A stretch of DNA of 64,000 bases from Dyadobacter arcticus. GTDB lineage: Bacteria > Bacteroidota > Bacteroidia > Cytophagales > Spirosomataceae. The notes below the pieces were generated by a model. That model was given only the letters and a program-made list of their open reading frames with translations, made no database searches and was not told the DNA's origin. The first letter of the stretch is position 1, and each line of letters starts with the position of its first letter. The stretch covers positions 310,001 through 374,000 of the forward strand of contig NZ_JAASQJ010000005.1 in NCBI RefSeq assembly GCF_011762185.1, written 5' to 3'. Below are positions 1 to 8,868 of the stretch, piece by piece. The position numbers and the translations under genes were made by a program.

Positions 1-282
1 GACAGCAGGATAACTGCGGACATAAGCATAACCGGCCGTAAACCTCAAATGGTCGTTCGCATAATACGTGATCCCCGGCCTGACAATCTGGGTTGCCCAA
101 CGGTCCAGAAAATCAGTTCTTCTTGCGTGAAGGTCCAGCCAGAGTCCCCATTTATCCGTTATTCTGGTTTGGTTGAAGTACCCCAACCAAACGCCACTCT
201 GTTTGTTGACCTGTTTTTGGGCAGATGTTGGAAGGGTAAAAAGGATGAAAAGTAAGAGGAACAAGGTCCGGGGGTGTTTCAT
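1..282 (-). CDS. DUF2490-like outer-membrane protein, N-terminal part only
   Basis: Reading the minus strand from the ATG at 282 gives an open frame of 94 codons that runs off the left edge of the window. It starts with a signal peptide (MKHPRTLFLLLFILF, cleavage after TSAQ) followed by beta-strand-rich sequence with motifs such as WLGYFNQTRITDKWGLWLD and RPGITYYAND. This is how DUF2490 proteins of Bacteroidota begin; they are predicted outer-membrane beta-barrels of unknown function. The C-terminal part is outside the window, so the length cannot be judged. The family call rests on the N-terminal 94 residues only. Confidence 0.75.
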   Translation of the reverse strand, partial: MKHPRTLFLLLFILFTLPTSAQKQVNKQSGVWLGYFNQTRITDKWGLWLDLHARRTDFLDRWATQIVRPGITYYANDHLRFTAGYAYVRSYPAV

Positions 283-322
283 AACGTTGTTTAGTTCAAT
301 AAAGCAAAATATCTGACATAAC

Positions 323-955
323 TCAGGCGAAAAGCACCCTTGATCGGATTGCGGCCGTGTCCACACCAGATAGCTTCATTTTTTGGTCGGCTTGCTCTTC
401 GATCAAATCTTTTAACATTTTTAAATTGGCATCAAAACCAACGTGGCGATCCATCATATAGGACAGATCATACTCAATTGGTTCCCAGGTGGTTATGTCT
501 GCTTCGTTATGCTGCAATTGTACTTCGAGCTTGTCAAAGGCATTGGCGACCTTGGCAACATAAGTTGATTTATCCTCAAACTCGAACCAAAGCGCATAGA
601 TTTCCGCACCCAAAGGCTCTCCCAATTTTTCACGCAGATTTTCAATTGCCTGTATTTCACGTTGTTGTTTGACCAATTTGAGGGAAGGGTCTCGTAAGAT
701 ATCGAGCACTGACATATCACCAGCTTCGGCTTCAATCAGGTCATGAATGATGACCATTTTGAGAAGTTTGGCCATATCAGCTTTCTGTTCCAGGTATGGC
801 TCCATTAAAACAGCCATCAGTGACATACGCCAGGTATGTTCCGCTACGCTCTCTTGTCGTCCGCTCGAAGTATAGCTGTGACGAAGCTCAAATTTCAACC
901 GTTCGGCCAGTTTAAGGACATCCATAACAGCAGTAAGCTGTGCAATTGTCGCCAT
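323..955 (-). CDS. HD-domain phosphohydrolase (YfbR-like)
   Basis: A 210-residue soluble protein with the metal-binding pattern of HD hydrolases: H40 in VAEHTW, the H71-D72 doublet in VIIHDLIE, and D141 in NAFDKLEVQ. An E-x-GD stretch at residues 77-80 follows the HD pair. In Escherichia coli the related YfbR removes phosphate from 5'-deoxynucleotides, so a nucleotide phosphatase role is likely but the substrate is inferred. The length fits the family. It is separated from the upstream DUF3455 gene by a strong palindrome at 1061-1108, so it is probably transcribed on its own. Confidence 0.85.
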   Translation of the reverse strand: MATIAQLTAVMDVLKLAERLKFELRHSYTSSGRQESVAEHTWRMSLMAVLMEPYLEQKADMAKLLKMVIIHDLIEAEAGDMSVLDILRDPSLKLVKQQREIQAIENLREKLGEPLGAEIYALWFEFEDKSTYVAKVANAFDKLEVQLQHNEADITTWEPIEYDLSYMMDRHVGFDANLKMLKDLIEEQADQKMKLSGVDTAAIRSRVLFA

Positions 956-1060
956 TATATCAATGATCAGATGGTTAATTAAAATAATATTGTCATTCGC
1001 AAAAGTAATAAACTATCTCTTCACTCATCAGTCCTTACTCTCCCGATTCATTGAAGAAAT

Positions 1061-1108
1061 TTTTTAGCCACGAGTACACCGCAGCTGCGGTGTACTCGTG
1101 GCTAAAAA
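1061..1108. terminator. Perfect 48-bp palindrome, probable terminator
   Basis: Each base from 1061 to 1084 pairs with 1108 to 1085. The arm reads TTTTT followed by a GC-rich 19-nt part containing CCACGAGTACACCGC. There is no unpaired loop and both ends carry T or A tracts, so it could stop transcription on either strand. It lies just after the stop of the DUF3455 gene and upstream of the HD hydrolase gene, both on the minus strand. Perfect symmetry over 48 bp is unusual for a plain terminator. Confidence 0.7.
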
Positions 1109-1131
1109 CGATAGTAATTATACGTTTACCC

Positions 1132-1743
1132 TCACGGATTGATCTTCGAGAAAATATAAACTGCCGTGTACGGAACATCTGAGGTTTGCTGCAAACTGGA
1201 TGGCGGAACGGCTGGCGCTTTACCACCCTTCGTTGCAATGCGCTGAATGTAATCCGCATCTTCAAATCGGCCGGTTGGTATAGTTCCGGTTTTTGTCGCT
1301 AGCAACAGCCAATCCACACTCTCAGGATCGACATTTGCAGTCTTGGCAGGAGAAAATGGCTGGCCCACGATCAAAGAATTGCTGGAAGTTACAGTCCACG
1401 ACGGACCACCAAAATGCGTCCCGATTTTTGCATTGGAGACATTAAACAAGTCTGCCTGCGGCGCGACGAACGCCCACTCATAAGATACAGGATTGCTATA
1501 AAATTTTTCCTGAGCCCTATATCGCTGAACCCCGGTTGCGAAATAGGTCGCCAAAATGGTATTTCCGTTCGGATTGGCAGGTAATGCTACCTGGGCAGGG
1601 ATTGACAGCGCCAACGCCCGTGCAATCTGTTCAGCAGGTAACGAAGGATCAGGCTCAACATGATCGGTACAGGCTGTGAGAAATGTGGCCGCAAGTAGGG
1701 CAATCGCAGTGATATGCTTAAGTGAATGCAGTCTTTTTAACAT
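1132..1743 (-). CDS. DUF3455 lipoprotein
   Basis: A 203-residue protein with a lipoprotein signal peptide; the lipobox LTAC puts the lipidated cysteine at residue 25. The mature part matches my recollection of DUF3455, with the blocks YEWAFVAPQADLFN, KIGTHFGGPSW, VDWLLLATK and YIQRIATKGGKAP in order. DUF3455 proteins are secreted proteins of unknown function found in bacteria and fungi. It is the last of four closely spaced minus-strand genes (gaps of 3, 38 and 26 bp), which suggests an operon of envelope proteins starting near 5539. The palindrome at 1061-1108 is the likely operon terminator. Confidence 0.8.
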   Translation of the reverse strand: MLKRLHSLKHITAIALLAATFLTACTDHVEPDPSLPAEQIARALALSIPAQVALPANPNGNTILATYFATGVQRYRAQEKFYSNPVSYEWAFVAPQADLFNVSNAKIGTHFGGPSWTVTSSNSLIVGQPFSPAKTANVDPESVDWLLLATKTGTIPTGRFEDADYIQRIATKGGKAPAVPPSSLQQTSDVPYTAVYIFSKINP

Positions 1744-1769
1744 TTAGGTAAGTTTTAAGTTGTGAAGGA

Positions 1770-3230
1770 TTAAAAATTTTGATACCAGATATTTCCCAGA
1801 TTGTTAACCACCCAAGGAATTCCTTTATCGGTAACAGCGATCGAAATGCCGGATCCATTCGTTTTGCTCCAATAGATACCACTCCACCTGTAAACAGTAT
1901 AGCCTCCATATACAGGTGTGCGCTGGAGCATGTAAACGGTTCCGTCAGCACCAGCGCCAATATCATGGGCTAATCCTGGCATTTCTTTCAAGTTATTGCC
2001 AGTTAAATTAAAAATTTTGCCGGTGTCATCGACTATCCACAAGACGCCTGGCAATCCTACGCTGACTCGCAAACCAGCACCAGGTAGTTTTAACCAAGTG
2101 CTGCCGTTCCATCTATAAATACCATAACCACCAAAGATGGCTGCTCCGCCGACGATGTAAACTGAGCCATCGCCTCCAACAGCAATGTCTTTTGCATAAC
2201 CGGGATATTGCTCCCATAAACTTCCATTGAAACGGTAGATCGTTCCTGAAGTGTTTACAACCCAGGGTACACCTTCTGGGGTTACCGCAACTTTGGCAGC
2301 AGCTCCCGGTAAGCGGTCCCAACTGCTGCCGCTCCATTTGTAAATACCATAGCCACCTGGCATGGCGTCCTGACCGATGGCATAGCCATTTCTCCCGTTA
2401 GCTGAAACTGCAAAGTCAGTTGCAGACCCAGGAAACTGAACCCAATCCCCCGCCGGGTACAGGGTCTGAACCGCTTTAACATCCCCACTCGTAAATGCTA
2501 CCCAATCGTGCCTTACGCTGGAATTCATTACAGAATAGGGATCCGAGACCGGTGAACCGGGAATAGGTACCGGAAAGTCCCCATATTCATTCTTATTTGT
2601 ATGCAACAATCCGATAGTATGCCCCAACTCGTGTACCATCGTTGTTATTTTGGTACGGGTCGAAAGGTAATTGTAATGCATATTGATGGTTATTAGGCTT
2701 CCCGCTTGTCCATTGGAAAAAGGTAATTTACCCCTACCAATAGGCTCAGTGGGATCATTAATAACCCGGACGCTAATATTTGCCCCGTTGCTGTTGAATA
2801 CCTGGACAAAATTGATTTTTGTCCCCTTCATGACATTCCACTCGGCTATGGCTTCCTTCGTTGCCGTAACCCATTCGACTGGAACGTTAGGCTGAATAAA
2901 AACCTTTATGTTGCCTGCATAATTATCGCCCACCAAGAATTGCCAGCGCTGGTGGGTACCCGCCGCTCCCGAACCTTCCGTATAAAATCCCTCCGCCTCG
3001 TTTCGGGATATTGTCATATCCCCTTCAATGACGAAAGAGGTATCAGTAGGAGCATATATAATTTCGTCCTTCGCCGCACCGGTGCTGCGGGATAGAGATT
3101 CTTTTAATTGCTCAATCGACAACGTTCCATTATTTTCCTCTGGATCGGGATTCGCCTTTTCCACAATATCGCGCTGACAGGCATATAGAAACAGGGTAGC
3201 AAGGATTGCTACGATTACACTTTTTTTCAT
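1770..3230 (-). CDS. Astacin-type (M12A) metalloprotease lipoprotein with tectonin propeller
   Basis: A 486-residue lipoprotein (lipobox LYAC, Cys18). The metzincin zinc site HELGHTIGLLH is at residues 200-210 and a Met-turn SVMNSS is near 235, as in astacins and flavastacin. The protease domain covers about residues 75-255. From about 262 to the end there are repeated blades of the type GSATDFAVSANG..YAIG and PGVPWVV alternating with YKWSGSSW, a tectonin-like beta-propeller. Such propellers bind lectin-like or cell-surface targets, so this is probably a surface-anchored protease that docks on glycans or microbial surfaces; that role is inferred. It sits in a tight minus-strand gene run. Confidence 0.88.
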   Translation of the reverse strand: MKKSVIVAILATLFLYACQRDIVEKANPDPEENNGTLSIEQLKESLSRSTGAAKDEIIYAPTDTSFVIEGDMTISRNEAEGFYTEGSGAAGTHQRWQFLVGDNYAGNIKVFIQPNVPVEWVTATKEAIAEWNVMKGTKINFVQVFNSNGANISVRVINDPTEPIGRGKLPFSNGQAGSLITINMHYNYLSTRTKITTMVHELGHTIGLLHTNKNEYGDFPVPIPGSPVSDPYSVMNSSVRHDWVAFTSGDVKAVQTLYPAGDWVQFPGSATDFAVSANGRNGYAIGQDAMPGGYGIYKWSGSSWDRLPGAAAKVAVTPEGVPWVVNTSGTIYRFNGSLWEQYPGYAKDIAVGGDGSVYIVGGAAIFGGYGIYRWNGSTWLKLPGAGLRVSVGLPGVLWIVDDTGKIFNLTGNNLKEMPGLAHDIGAGADGTVYMLQRTPVYGGYTVYRWSGIYWSKTNGSGISIAVTDKGIPWVVNNLGNIWYQNF

Positions 3231-3268
3231 GGCAATTGATTTGAGTTTGTGAGATTTGGATAAAACAT

Positions 3269-4306
3269 TTAATGCTTGATTTTCCGGATGCGGGAGTTCA
3301 GCACATCTGCTACATATATATTCCCGGCTGGATCAATAGCGACCCCGCTGGGCTCATGGAATCTAGCATCCATGGCCGGGCCATCCACAAATCCCTTGGT
3401 ACCATTCCCGGCTATGGTGCTCACAATGCCGTCCGGGGTGATTTTTCGAATGGCAGCATTGAGGTCGCCGACATATAGATTCCCGTCGTTGTCAATAGCT
3501 ATGCCCTCCGGATTGTGAAATCGTGCAACAGCGCCTTTGCCATCTACATACCAAATTTCCGACTCACTGCCCGCGAAAATGCTGACGGTACCCTCGGGAG
3601 TAATTTTTCGTATTACAAAACCGCCTGCATCAGCGACATAAATGTTGCCTGCTTTGTCCATTTCAAGACCTTCGGGGAAGCCAAAACCGGTTGCGAATGT
3701 GCTCACGAAGCCATCCGGGGTGATCTTCCGGATACAGCGATTGCTGCCGTCGCTTATATAAAAATTTCCCTGTGGATCGAGGATAATGTCTGCGGGAAAA
3801 CTGAAAGCCGCAGCCGCACCTATCCCGTTTTTCAATCCTTCTACTCCGCTACCCGCAAAAGTGCTGACCACTCCGTCGGGCGTAATTTTCCGGATCATAT
3901 TGTTCCCGGCATCGGCCACGTAGATATTCCCGGCCTTATCCACCACCAACCCATGCGGATAATTGAATTGCGCATTCTCGCCTGGTCCATTCCGCGATCC
4001 GATCGTACCGTCACCGGCAACAGTTGTTACAATCCCGGCAGGTGTGATTTTCCGAACCCGGTTGTTGCCGCCGTCCGCTACGTAAATGTTCCCCGCGGCA
4101 TCTGAGGTTAAACCAAAAGCACTTCTGAATGCCGCATCCTTCCCGGCCCCATCCGCAAACCCGTAGGTACCATTACCAGCAAGCGTACTCACGGTGTAGT
4201 CTTTCACAACGGCCACAACCGGCGGCGCCAATTCTTCCTTTTCAACGCAGGATTGTATGCTTAAACCCGCTGTTAAGAGCAAGGCGGAAACAAATAAGGT
4301 GCGCAT
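3269..4306 (-). CDS. NHL-repeat lipoprotein
   Basis: A 345-residue lipoprotein (Cys20 in IQSC). After a short linker it consists of six NHL repeats of about 50 residues with the recurring pattern GNIYVAD..NN.IRKITPDG..STFAG, which would close a six-bladed beta-propeller. NHL propellers in secreted bacterial proteins act as binding platforms or, more rarely, as enzymes; no catalytic residues can be assigned here. It lies 3 bp after the membrane acyltransferase gene and 38 bp before the astacin-like gene, so co-expression is likely. The ATG at 4306 places the signal peptide correctly. Confidence 0.88.
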   Translation of the reverse strand: MRTLFVSALLLTAGLSIQSCVEKEELAPPVVAVVKDYTVSTLAGNGTYGFADGAGKDAAFRSAFGLTSDAAGNIYVADGGNNRVRKITPAGIVTTVAGDGTIGSRNGPGENAQFNYPHGLVVDKAGNIYVADAGNNMIRKITPDGVVSTFAGSGVEGLKNGIGAAAAFSFPADIILDPQGNFYISDGSNRCIRKITPDGFVSTFATGFGFPEGLEMDKAGNIYVADAGGFVIRKITPEGTVSIFAGSESEIWYVDGKGAVARFHNPEGIAIDNDGNLYVGDLNAAIRKITPDGIVSTIAGNGTKGFVDGPAMDARFHEPSGVAIDPAGNIYVADVLNSRIRKIKH

Positions 4307-4309
4307 GGT

Positions 4310-5539
4310 TTATAGATAACTTAACCACCATTTTGTTGATTGGTTCGCTCTTTTATAGCGATCAAACCATTTGCAAAAGGGGTATAAAATGAAAAGAACG
4401 GCAATCCAAACAACGTAAACGCTTATTAAATCAAAGCCATAACCCTGCAGGTTTTCAGCTTTGTTTACGCTCGATGACAATATCATGTCCGACCAGTCAT
4501 ATCCTGACAATGTTGCTGCGGCGATTGCCAGGACATGAATCAAAAAAAGGTGGGCTAAATAGTAAAACATGGGTACCCGCCCGAAAATATGGGCTACAGA
4601 AGTCCACTTGTTCAGGGGTTTTTCGGCCAGGGAAAGAAAAATAAGGGCAGGTCCAAGAGTTATTAGCGTGTAAAGCAACGACGGAGGGTATTTGCTGACG
4701 TTTAAAAACGATAGCAAACTGAACACCTCCGATTTCTGAAATGACCAATGCGCAGCATCCCCATACAAGTTAGAAATTCTTAAAATGACGAATAGCAAAA
4801 TTGCAGCGGTACCCAGGCAAAGAAATGCGGCCCTTCTTTGTCCTGGGTTATAGGTTCGCGAAAAGAAACCGCCGAGCGCATATCCCGCTGCCATAATCCC
4901 AATCCAGGGAAGTAAAGGGTAACGGACAGAAAATGAGATATTTTCAAAAGTAAAATAGCCGGGCTCATGCAGCAATGCCCAGATGAAAGACGCTGCGCCT
5001 GCCCCAGGCACGTGGATACCATCCAATAAGTTATGACCCGCAATGATGACGATCCCGATTGTAAAAATGACGCCCCTATTCAGATAAATAAGCGCAGACA
5101 TCAGCACCATGCTGAGACCTGTTACCCAAATGACGGCCAGATTAAAATAGGGATAGGAAGGGTTGAAAGTCCACTCAAGTGTTACGATGAAGCATTCTGC
5201 AACCATCAGCCAAATACCTCTTGTGAAAAGAAATAAGGATAATTGTTTCTTGTCTCTTGACCTGCCATACAAATAAGCGGAGGTCCCCGCCAAGAAGATA
5301 AAAACAGGTGCACAGAAATGCGTTGCCCACCTGGTAAAAAAAAGCGGCACACTGGTTTGGGCCAGATCACTCGGGCTATAAAAGAATGCGTCGTAATGAA
5401 AGTAATCCCGAACATGATCGAGTGCCATGACCATCATCACAACGCCCCTTAACACATCAATTGAAGTAATTCTTGTGCTTTTGGGTACCAGGGACTTTTG
5501 ATAACCGAAATGGTATTGTGATATACTGCTTGCTGACAT
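4310..5539 (-). CDS. DUF1624-type membrane acyltransferase-like protein
   Basis: A 409-residue integral membrane protein with about ten hydrophobic segments. Residues 25-75 hold the DUF1624/heparan-alpha-glucosaminide N-acetyltransferase-type signature: SIDVLRGVVMMVMALDHVRD, then FFTRWATHFCAPVFIFLAGTSAYLYG. The family includes lysosomal HGSNAT, which moves acetyl groups across the membrane onto glucosamine ends; bacterial members are largely uncharacterised. The first-loop His of LDHVRD and the conserved Cys-Ala-Pro-Val-Phe block are visible. It is the first gene of a probable four-gene envelope operon. Confidence 0.82.
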   Translation of the reverse strand: MSASSISQYHFGYQKSLVPKSTRITSIDVLRGVVMMVMALDHVRDYFHYDAFFYSPSDLAQTSVPLFFTRWATHFCAPVFIFLAGTSAYLYGRSRDKKQLSLFLFTRGIWLMVAECFIVTLEWTFNPSYPYFNLAVIWVTGLSMVLMSALIYLNRGVIFTIGIVIIAGHNLLDGIHVPGAGAASFIWALLHEPGYFTFENISFSVRYPLLPWIGIMAAGYALGGFFSRTYNPGQRRAAFLCLGTAAILLFVILRISNLYGDAAHWSFQKSEVFSLLSFLNVSKYPPSLLYTLITLGPALIFLSLAEKPLNKWTSVAHIFGRVPMFYYLAHLFLIHVLAIAAATLSGYDWSDMILSSSVNKAENLQGYGFDLISVYVVWIAVLFILYPFCKWFDRYKRANQSTKWWLSYL

Positions 5540-5554
5540 AATTTAAATTTGGCC

Positions 5555-5596
5555 CCGATTACCAGTCCGCATTTGTCGAAAACGGCTGGTAATCGG
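5555..5596. promoter_or_regulatory. Inverted repeat in the 5540-5865 intergenic region
   Basis: Perfect 11-bp arms CCGATTACCAG (5555-5565) and CTGGTAATCGG (5586-5596) enclose a 20-base spacer. The repeat lies 16 bp upstream of the minus-strand DUF1624 start and 270 bp upstream of the plus-strand LuxR gene. It could be an mRNA leader hairpin or an operator in a divergent promoter region. A second, weaker dyad, TAGGG-n6-CCCTA, is at 5676-5691. Nothing else is evident in this 326-bp gap. Confidence 0.4.
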
Positions 5597-5865
5597 ATAT
5601 GAATGTTGATGAAGGTGATGCCTGAAACGTAAAAAATTACAGATGCAAAACAAATGAAGAATCTGCCGACCGATATAGGGTATATTCCCTATTTTACAGC
5701 AAGTTGCGATCCATTTTTCGACAGGCGTTAATCCGGATTTCATATGTTTGATCAGGCTTTGGTTTGCAGTTACACCAGGGCTCAAAGCAACTCGACCCGC
5801 AAATGTTACGTATCCACTTCAACATCTTACCGCGGAACTAACACTTCCACCCCAATAAATCAGCC

Positions 5866-8457
5866 ATGGAATTAATAGAAAGATCCGGTTTTTTAACCCG
5901 GTTGAACACTCAATTTGAACAAACTATCGATGGAGAAGGACACTGCATTTTACTCAGTGGCGAAGCCGGTATCGGCAAGAGTTCGCTGGTCAAAGCCTTT
6001 TGCAATGAGCGAAAAAAAGATTGCAGGGTTTTCAAAGGCACCTGCGACGCGATGTTCACCCCGAGACCGTTGGCACCGATCCACGACGTTATCTGGCAGA
6101 TCGGCAGCGAAACATTAACCCGGTCGAGTAACACGGGTAACCGGGGCGAGCTCTTCGCCGATTTTATTTACGAGATCAAAAACCTGCGCGAGCCTTCCAT
6201 CATTATTTTTGAAGACATTCATTGGGCGGACGAGGCGACGCTGGACTTCATCAAATTTCTCGCCAGACGGATCACCCATCTTGGATGCCTTTTTATACTT
6301 ACTTACCGCGATGACGAGATCCACTCCCGGCACCCGTTGCGAGCACTATTGGGCCAGCTTCCTAACGATTCTTTTACACGTCTCGAACTCACTCCACTTT
6401 CTCGGCAGGCGGTGGCAAAGATGGCTACGGATAAAGGATATTCCGGGGAGGATGTATTTTTCATATCTGGTGGCAATCCATTCTATGTCAATGAGATATT
6501 GGCCAGTTATAGCATAGGTATACCGGAAAACATCATAGATTCCATATTGTCCGTTTGCCATCGGCAGAGCGAGGCAACGAGGGAAGTATGGGAGCTTTTA
6601 TCAGTCGCGCCCACGGGATTGGAAGTGAGGTATCTTGAAAAACTAATGCCTGATTACACTGCCATCATTGAGAAGTCACTGGATTCAAAAATTCTGCTTT
6701 TGAAGGAAAATAAGCTGTTTTTCAAACATGAATTGTACCGGCGTACCATTGAATCCTCTGTTTCACACTTTGCAAGGGTTTCTTTAAACAACAAGATCCT
6801 CAATCTATTACTGGAAAATTCTGAGCAAGAAATGGAAAGGATTATCCACCACGCAGAATGGGCCAACGAACATGAACTCATGCTTCAATATATCCCGCTT
6901 GCAGCCAGGCATGCCGCCAGCATGGGCGCACACCTGGAAGCCGCCAAGTTATTTTACACAGCCATTACGCATTATAAGGGTCACGACACCGCCAAGCTGA
7001 TCTATTATTACGAATCTTATGCCTATGAATGTTATCTGACCAACCAGATAAAAGAAGCTATCAAATACGAGGAAAAATTGCTGGTACTGTTTCAGCAACA
7101 GGAGGATACCGAGAAAACGGGAGATTGCATGCGTTTCCTCTCCCGGTTATGGTGGTTTGAGGGAAACCGGAATGAAGCAGAAAAGTATGGTTGTGAAGCT
7201 GTTGAAGTGATGGAAGGGCAGCCGGATTCACGCGTTAAAGCGCAGGTTTTGAGCAATATATCCCAACTAAAAATGCTGTCACACCAGCCTTATGAATGCA
7301 TGGTCTGGGGCCAATTGGCAATTGCTATGGCCAAAAAGCTGGGCGATATGGAAACGCTTTCCCACGCCCTGAATAATATTGGAACTGTGCAGATGGAAAT
7401 GCCCGATCTTAAGCAGGCGGGAATTGATGTGTTAAAGGAAAGTCTGCAGATTGCATTGACAGGATCTTTTCATGAGCACGCAGCGCGGGCCTATACCAAT
7501 ATGGGTGCAAGTTCCATACGCTTGAAAGATTTTGGTTTTGCCAAAAAAATACTGGATGAAGGGATTTACTATTCTGAAAAACGGGAACTGGACTCCTGGA
7601 CAAACTATATGCTATCGCTCAGGGCCAGAATGGAATTGGAAACAGGTGCCTGGGATGAGGCCTATACAACCGCCGAGAAACTGCTTGCCAATGAAGAACA
7701 GCCTTCTGTTATCAGTATTGGGCCTATGATCATCATTGGCATTATTAAAATGAGAAGAAGCGAAGCCGGAGCGCTCCCGATTTTACTTCAGGCCAAAACG
7801 AAGGCTTTCGAGACCATGGAACTTCAAAGAATCATCCCCGCCATGGTCGCCCTCCTAGAATACGAGTGGCTGACTGGTGATCATGTACTGAATACGAATG
7901 AATTGGAATGTACCATTGAAATGACCGAAGAGATGGGAAGCGTTTATGATAACAACGAATTTTATTTATGGCTACGGAAAGTAAAAAGGCAGGAAGTTTC
8001 CGTAAATGCCATTTACGAACGGTATCTGGTGCATAACCATTCTCCGGCATCGCCGGAAACCAAATTTTGGAACGCTGCCGGTTGCCCTTACGAAGAAGCG
8101 CTCGTGCTTTTTGAAGGTGACGAACGCGATAAAAGCAATGCTATTAAAATAATCCAGGAATTGGGCGCAACGGCTACCTATCAGAAACTGAAATCGGTCA
8201 TGCGCGCTTCCGGCATCAGGCGCATCCCGCGGGGTATCCGTAAAACAACCAGCTCAAATGCCGCTAATCTGACGCTTCGTGAACTCGATGTTTTGCAACT
8301 GCTGAAAGAGGGCATGCAGAATAAAGAAATCGCCAGCAAATTGTTCATATCGGCCAAAACAGTCAATCACCATATGTCGGCCCTGCTGCTGAAACTGAAT
8401 GTCAATTCCCGTGTCAAAGCCGTTAATGAAGCTTTGAAGCTTGCCATTATAAAATAG
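5866..8457 (+). CDS. LuxR-family regulator with N-terminal AAA ATPase (MalT/LAL type)
   Basis: An 863-residue cytoplasmic regulator. A P-loop GEAGIGKS is at residues 32-39 and a Walker B with sensor-like FEDIHWADEA is near 115-124, giving a STAND/AAA module over about residues 1-250. The middle (about 330-700) is built of helical TPR-like repeats. The C-terminus (about 800-863) is a LuxR helix-turn-helix: LTLRELDVLQLLKEGMQNKEIA..LFISAKTVNHHMSALL. This is the layout of large ATP-dependent activators that switch on ligand or protein binding. The ligand and target genes are unknown; the divergent envelope operon starting at 5539 is the closest candidate. A likely terminator lies at 8575-8607. 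Confidence 0.88.
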   Translation: MELIERSGFLTRLNTQFEQTIDGEGHCILLSGEAGIGKSSLVKAFCNERKKDCRVFKGTCDAMFTPRPLAPIHDVIWQIGSETLTRSSNTGNRGELFADFIYEIKNLREPSIIIFEDIHWADEATLDFIKFLARRITHLGCLFILTYRDDEIHSRHPLRALLGQLPNDSFTRLELTPLSRQAVAKMATDKGYSGEDVFFISGGNPFYVNEILASYSIGIPENIIDSILSVCHRQSEATREVWELLSVAPTGLEVRYLEKLMPDYTAIIEKSLDSKILLLKENKLFFKHELYRRTIESSVSHFARVSLNNKILNLLLENSEQEMERIIHHAEWANEHELMLQYIPLAARHAASMGAHLEAAKLFYTAITHYKGHDTAKLIYYYESYAYECYLTNQIKEAIKYEEKLLVLFQQQEDTEKTGDCMRFLSRLWWFEGNRNEAEKYGCEAVEVMEGQPDSRVKAQVLSNISQLKMLSHQPYECMVWGQLAIAMAKKLGDMETLSHALNNIGTVQMEMPDLKQAGIDVLKESLQIALTGSFHEHAARAYTNMGASSIRLKDFGFAKKILDEGIYYSEKRELDSWTNYMLSLRARMELETGAWDEAYTTAEKLLANEEQPSVISIGPMIIIGIIKMRRSEAGALPILLQAKTKAFETMELQRIIPAMVALLEYEWLTGDHVLNTNELECTIEMTEEMGSVYDNNEFYLWLRKVKRQEVSVNAIYERYLVHNHSPASPETKFWNAAGCPYEEALVLFEGDERDKSNAIKIIQELGATATYQKLKSVMRASGIRRIPRGIRKTTSSNAANLTLRELDVLQLLKEGMQNKEIASKLFISAKTVNHHMSALLLKLNVNSRVKAVNEALKLAIIK

Positions 8458-8514
8458 GGTATCCGAAGGTTTAAAATAGGTAAAATCCCCTTTATCGCGG
8501 CGACTGATGGAGCG

Positions 8515-8522
8515 TAGCTTTG
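8515..8522 (+). promoter_or_regulatory. Orphan TAnnTTTG promoter box
   Basis: TAGCTTTG fits the Bacteroidota -7 consensus TAnnTTTG, and a TTTA element lies 20 bp upstream at 8491-8494. No plus-strand gene follows; a terminator hairpin begins 53 bp downstream. It may drive a short RNA or be left over from a lost gene. Confidence 0.35.
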
Positions 8523-8541
8523 TGACTTGTAACATTCTACT

Positions 8542-8868
8542 TCAACGTAGAGAGTTAGGTTTGTTATGGGTAGATCCGACGCAGATATTTTCTGCGCCGG
8601 ACTTTTTGTGTTTTGCGAAAGCTGATTGCCTGTAATAAATCCAGGTGAGCAGGATTAGCGTGAGACTGAGCAAAGTGAAGATCAGGTCGAGGTGGTTGTA
8701 GGCCGGGAGTAATCCGCCCGTCAACACACCGAAAGCGGAGCCGGCATCCCTGAATGTGGCATGATTCGAAACTGCGTGTGTTACATCAGCGGTTCCTTCC
8801 GAAGCTGCACCCGCCGCCAGGGATGAGTTGATATTGTAAAAGGTGAAAACAATGATCAGCCCACCCAT
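8542..8868 (-). pseudogene. MFS transporter remnant (C-terminal fragment)
   Basis: This 108-codon frame encodes only the last hydrophobic segments of a major facilitator: SWVMGGLIIVFTFYN just before and across the first ATG, then the conserved-looking FRDAGSAFGVLTGGLLPAYN loop and a final helix FTLLSLTLILLTWIYY. A whole MFS protein has about 400 residues, so roughly three quarters is missing. The upstream sequence in this frame changes at about 8877-8885, where a GNAT acetyltransferase fragment in another frame takes over. Next to the DUF6428 gene this reads as the last gene of an arsenic operon left after an internal deletion. It is unlikely to be functional. Confidence 0.75.
8575..8607 (+). 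terminator. Rho-independent terminator
   Basis: Arms TCCGACGCAGA (8575-8585) and TCTGCGCCGGA (8591-8601) pair with one mismatch around a 5-base loop and are followed on the plus strand by a T tract (8603-8607). It would end the LuxR transcript or a short RNA from the box at 8515. It overlaps the 3' end of the MFS remnant on the other strand. Confidence 0.7.

Noticed and set aside
3515..4105. A 196-codon plus-strand frame opposite the NHL-repeat gene
   Set aside because: Its regular pattern mirrors the NHL repeats on the other strand, so it is a shadow frame.
5543..5785. An 80-codon minus-strand frame in the gap before the LuxR gene
   Set aside because: It crosses the 5555-5596 inverted repeat, has no family-like sequence and odd His/Arg/Cys content.
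8458..8541. Possible tRNA-like or small RNA gene after the LuxR gene
   Set aside because: No acceptor stem, T-loop or anticodon arm could be formed; only the promoter box at 8515 was kept.
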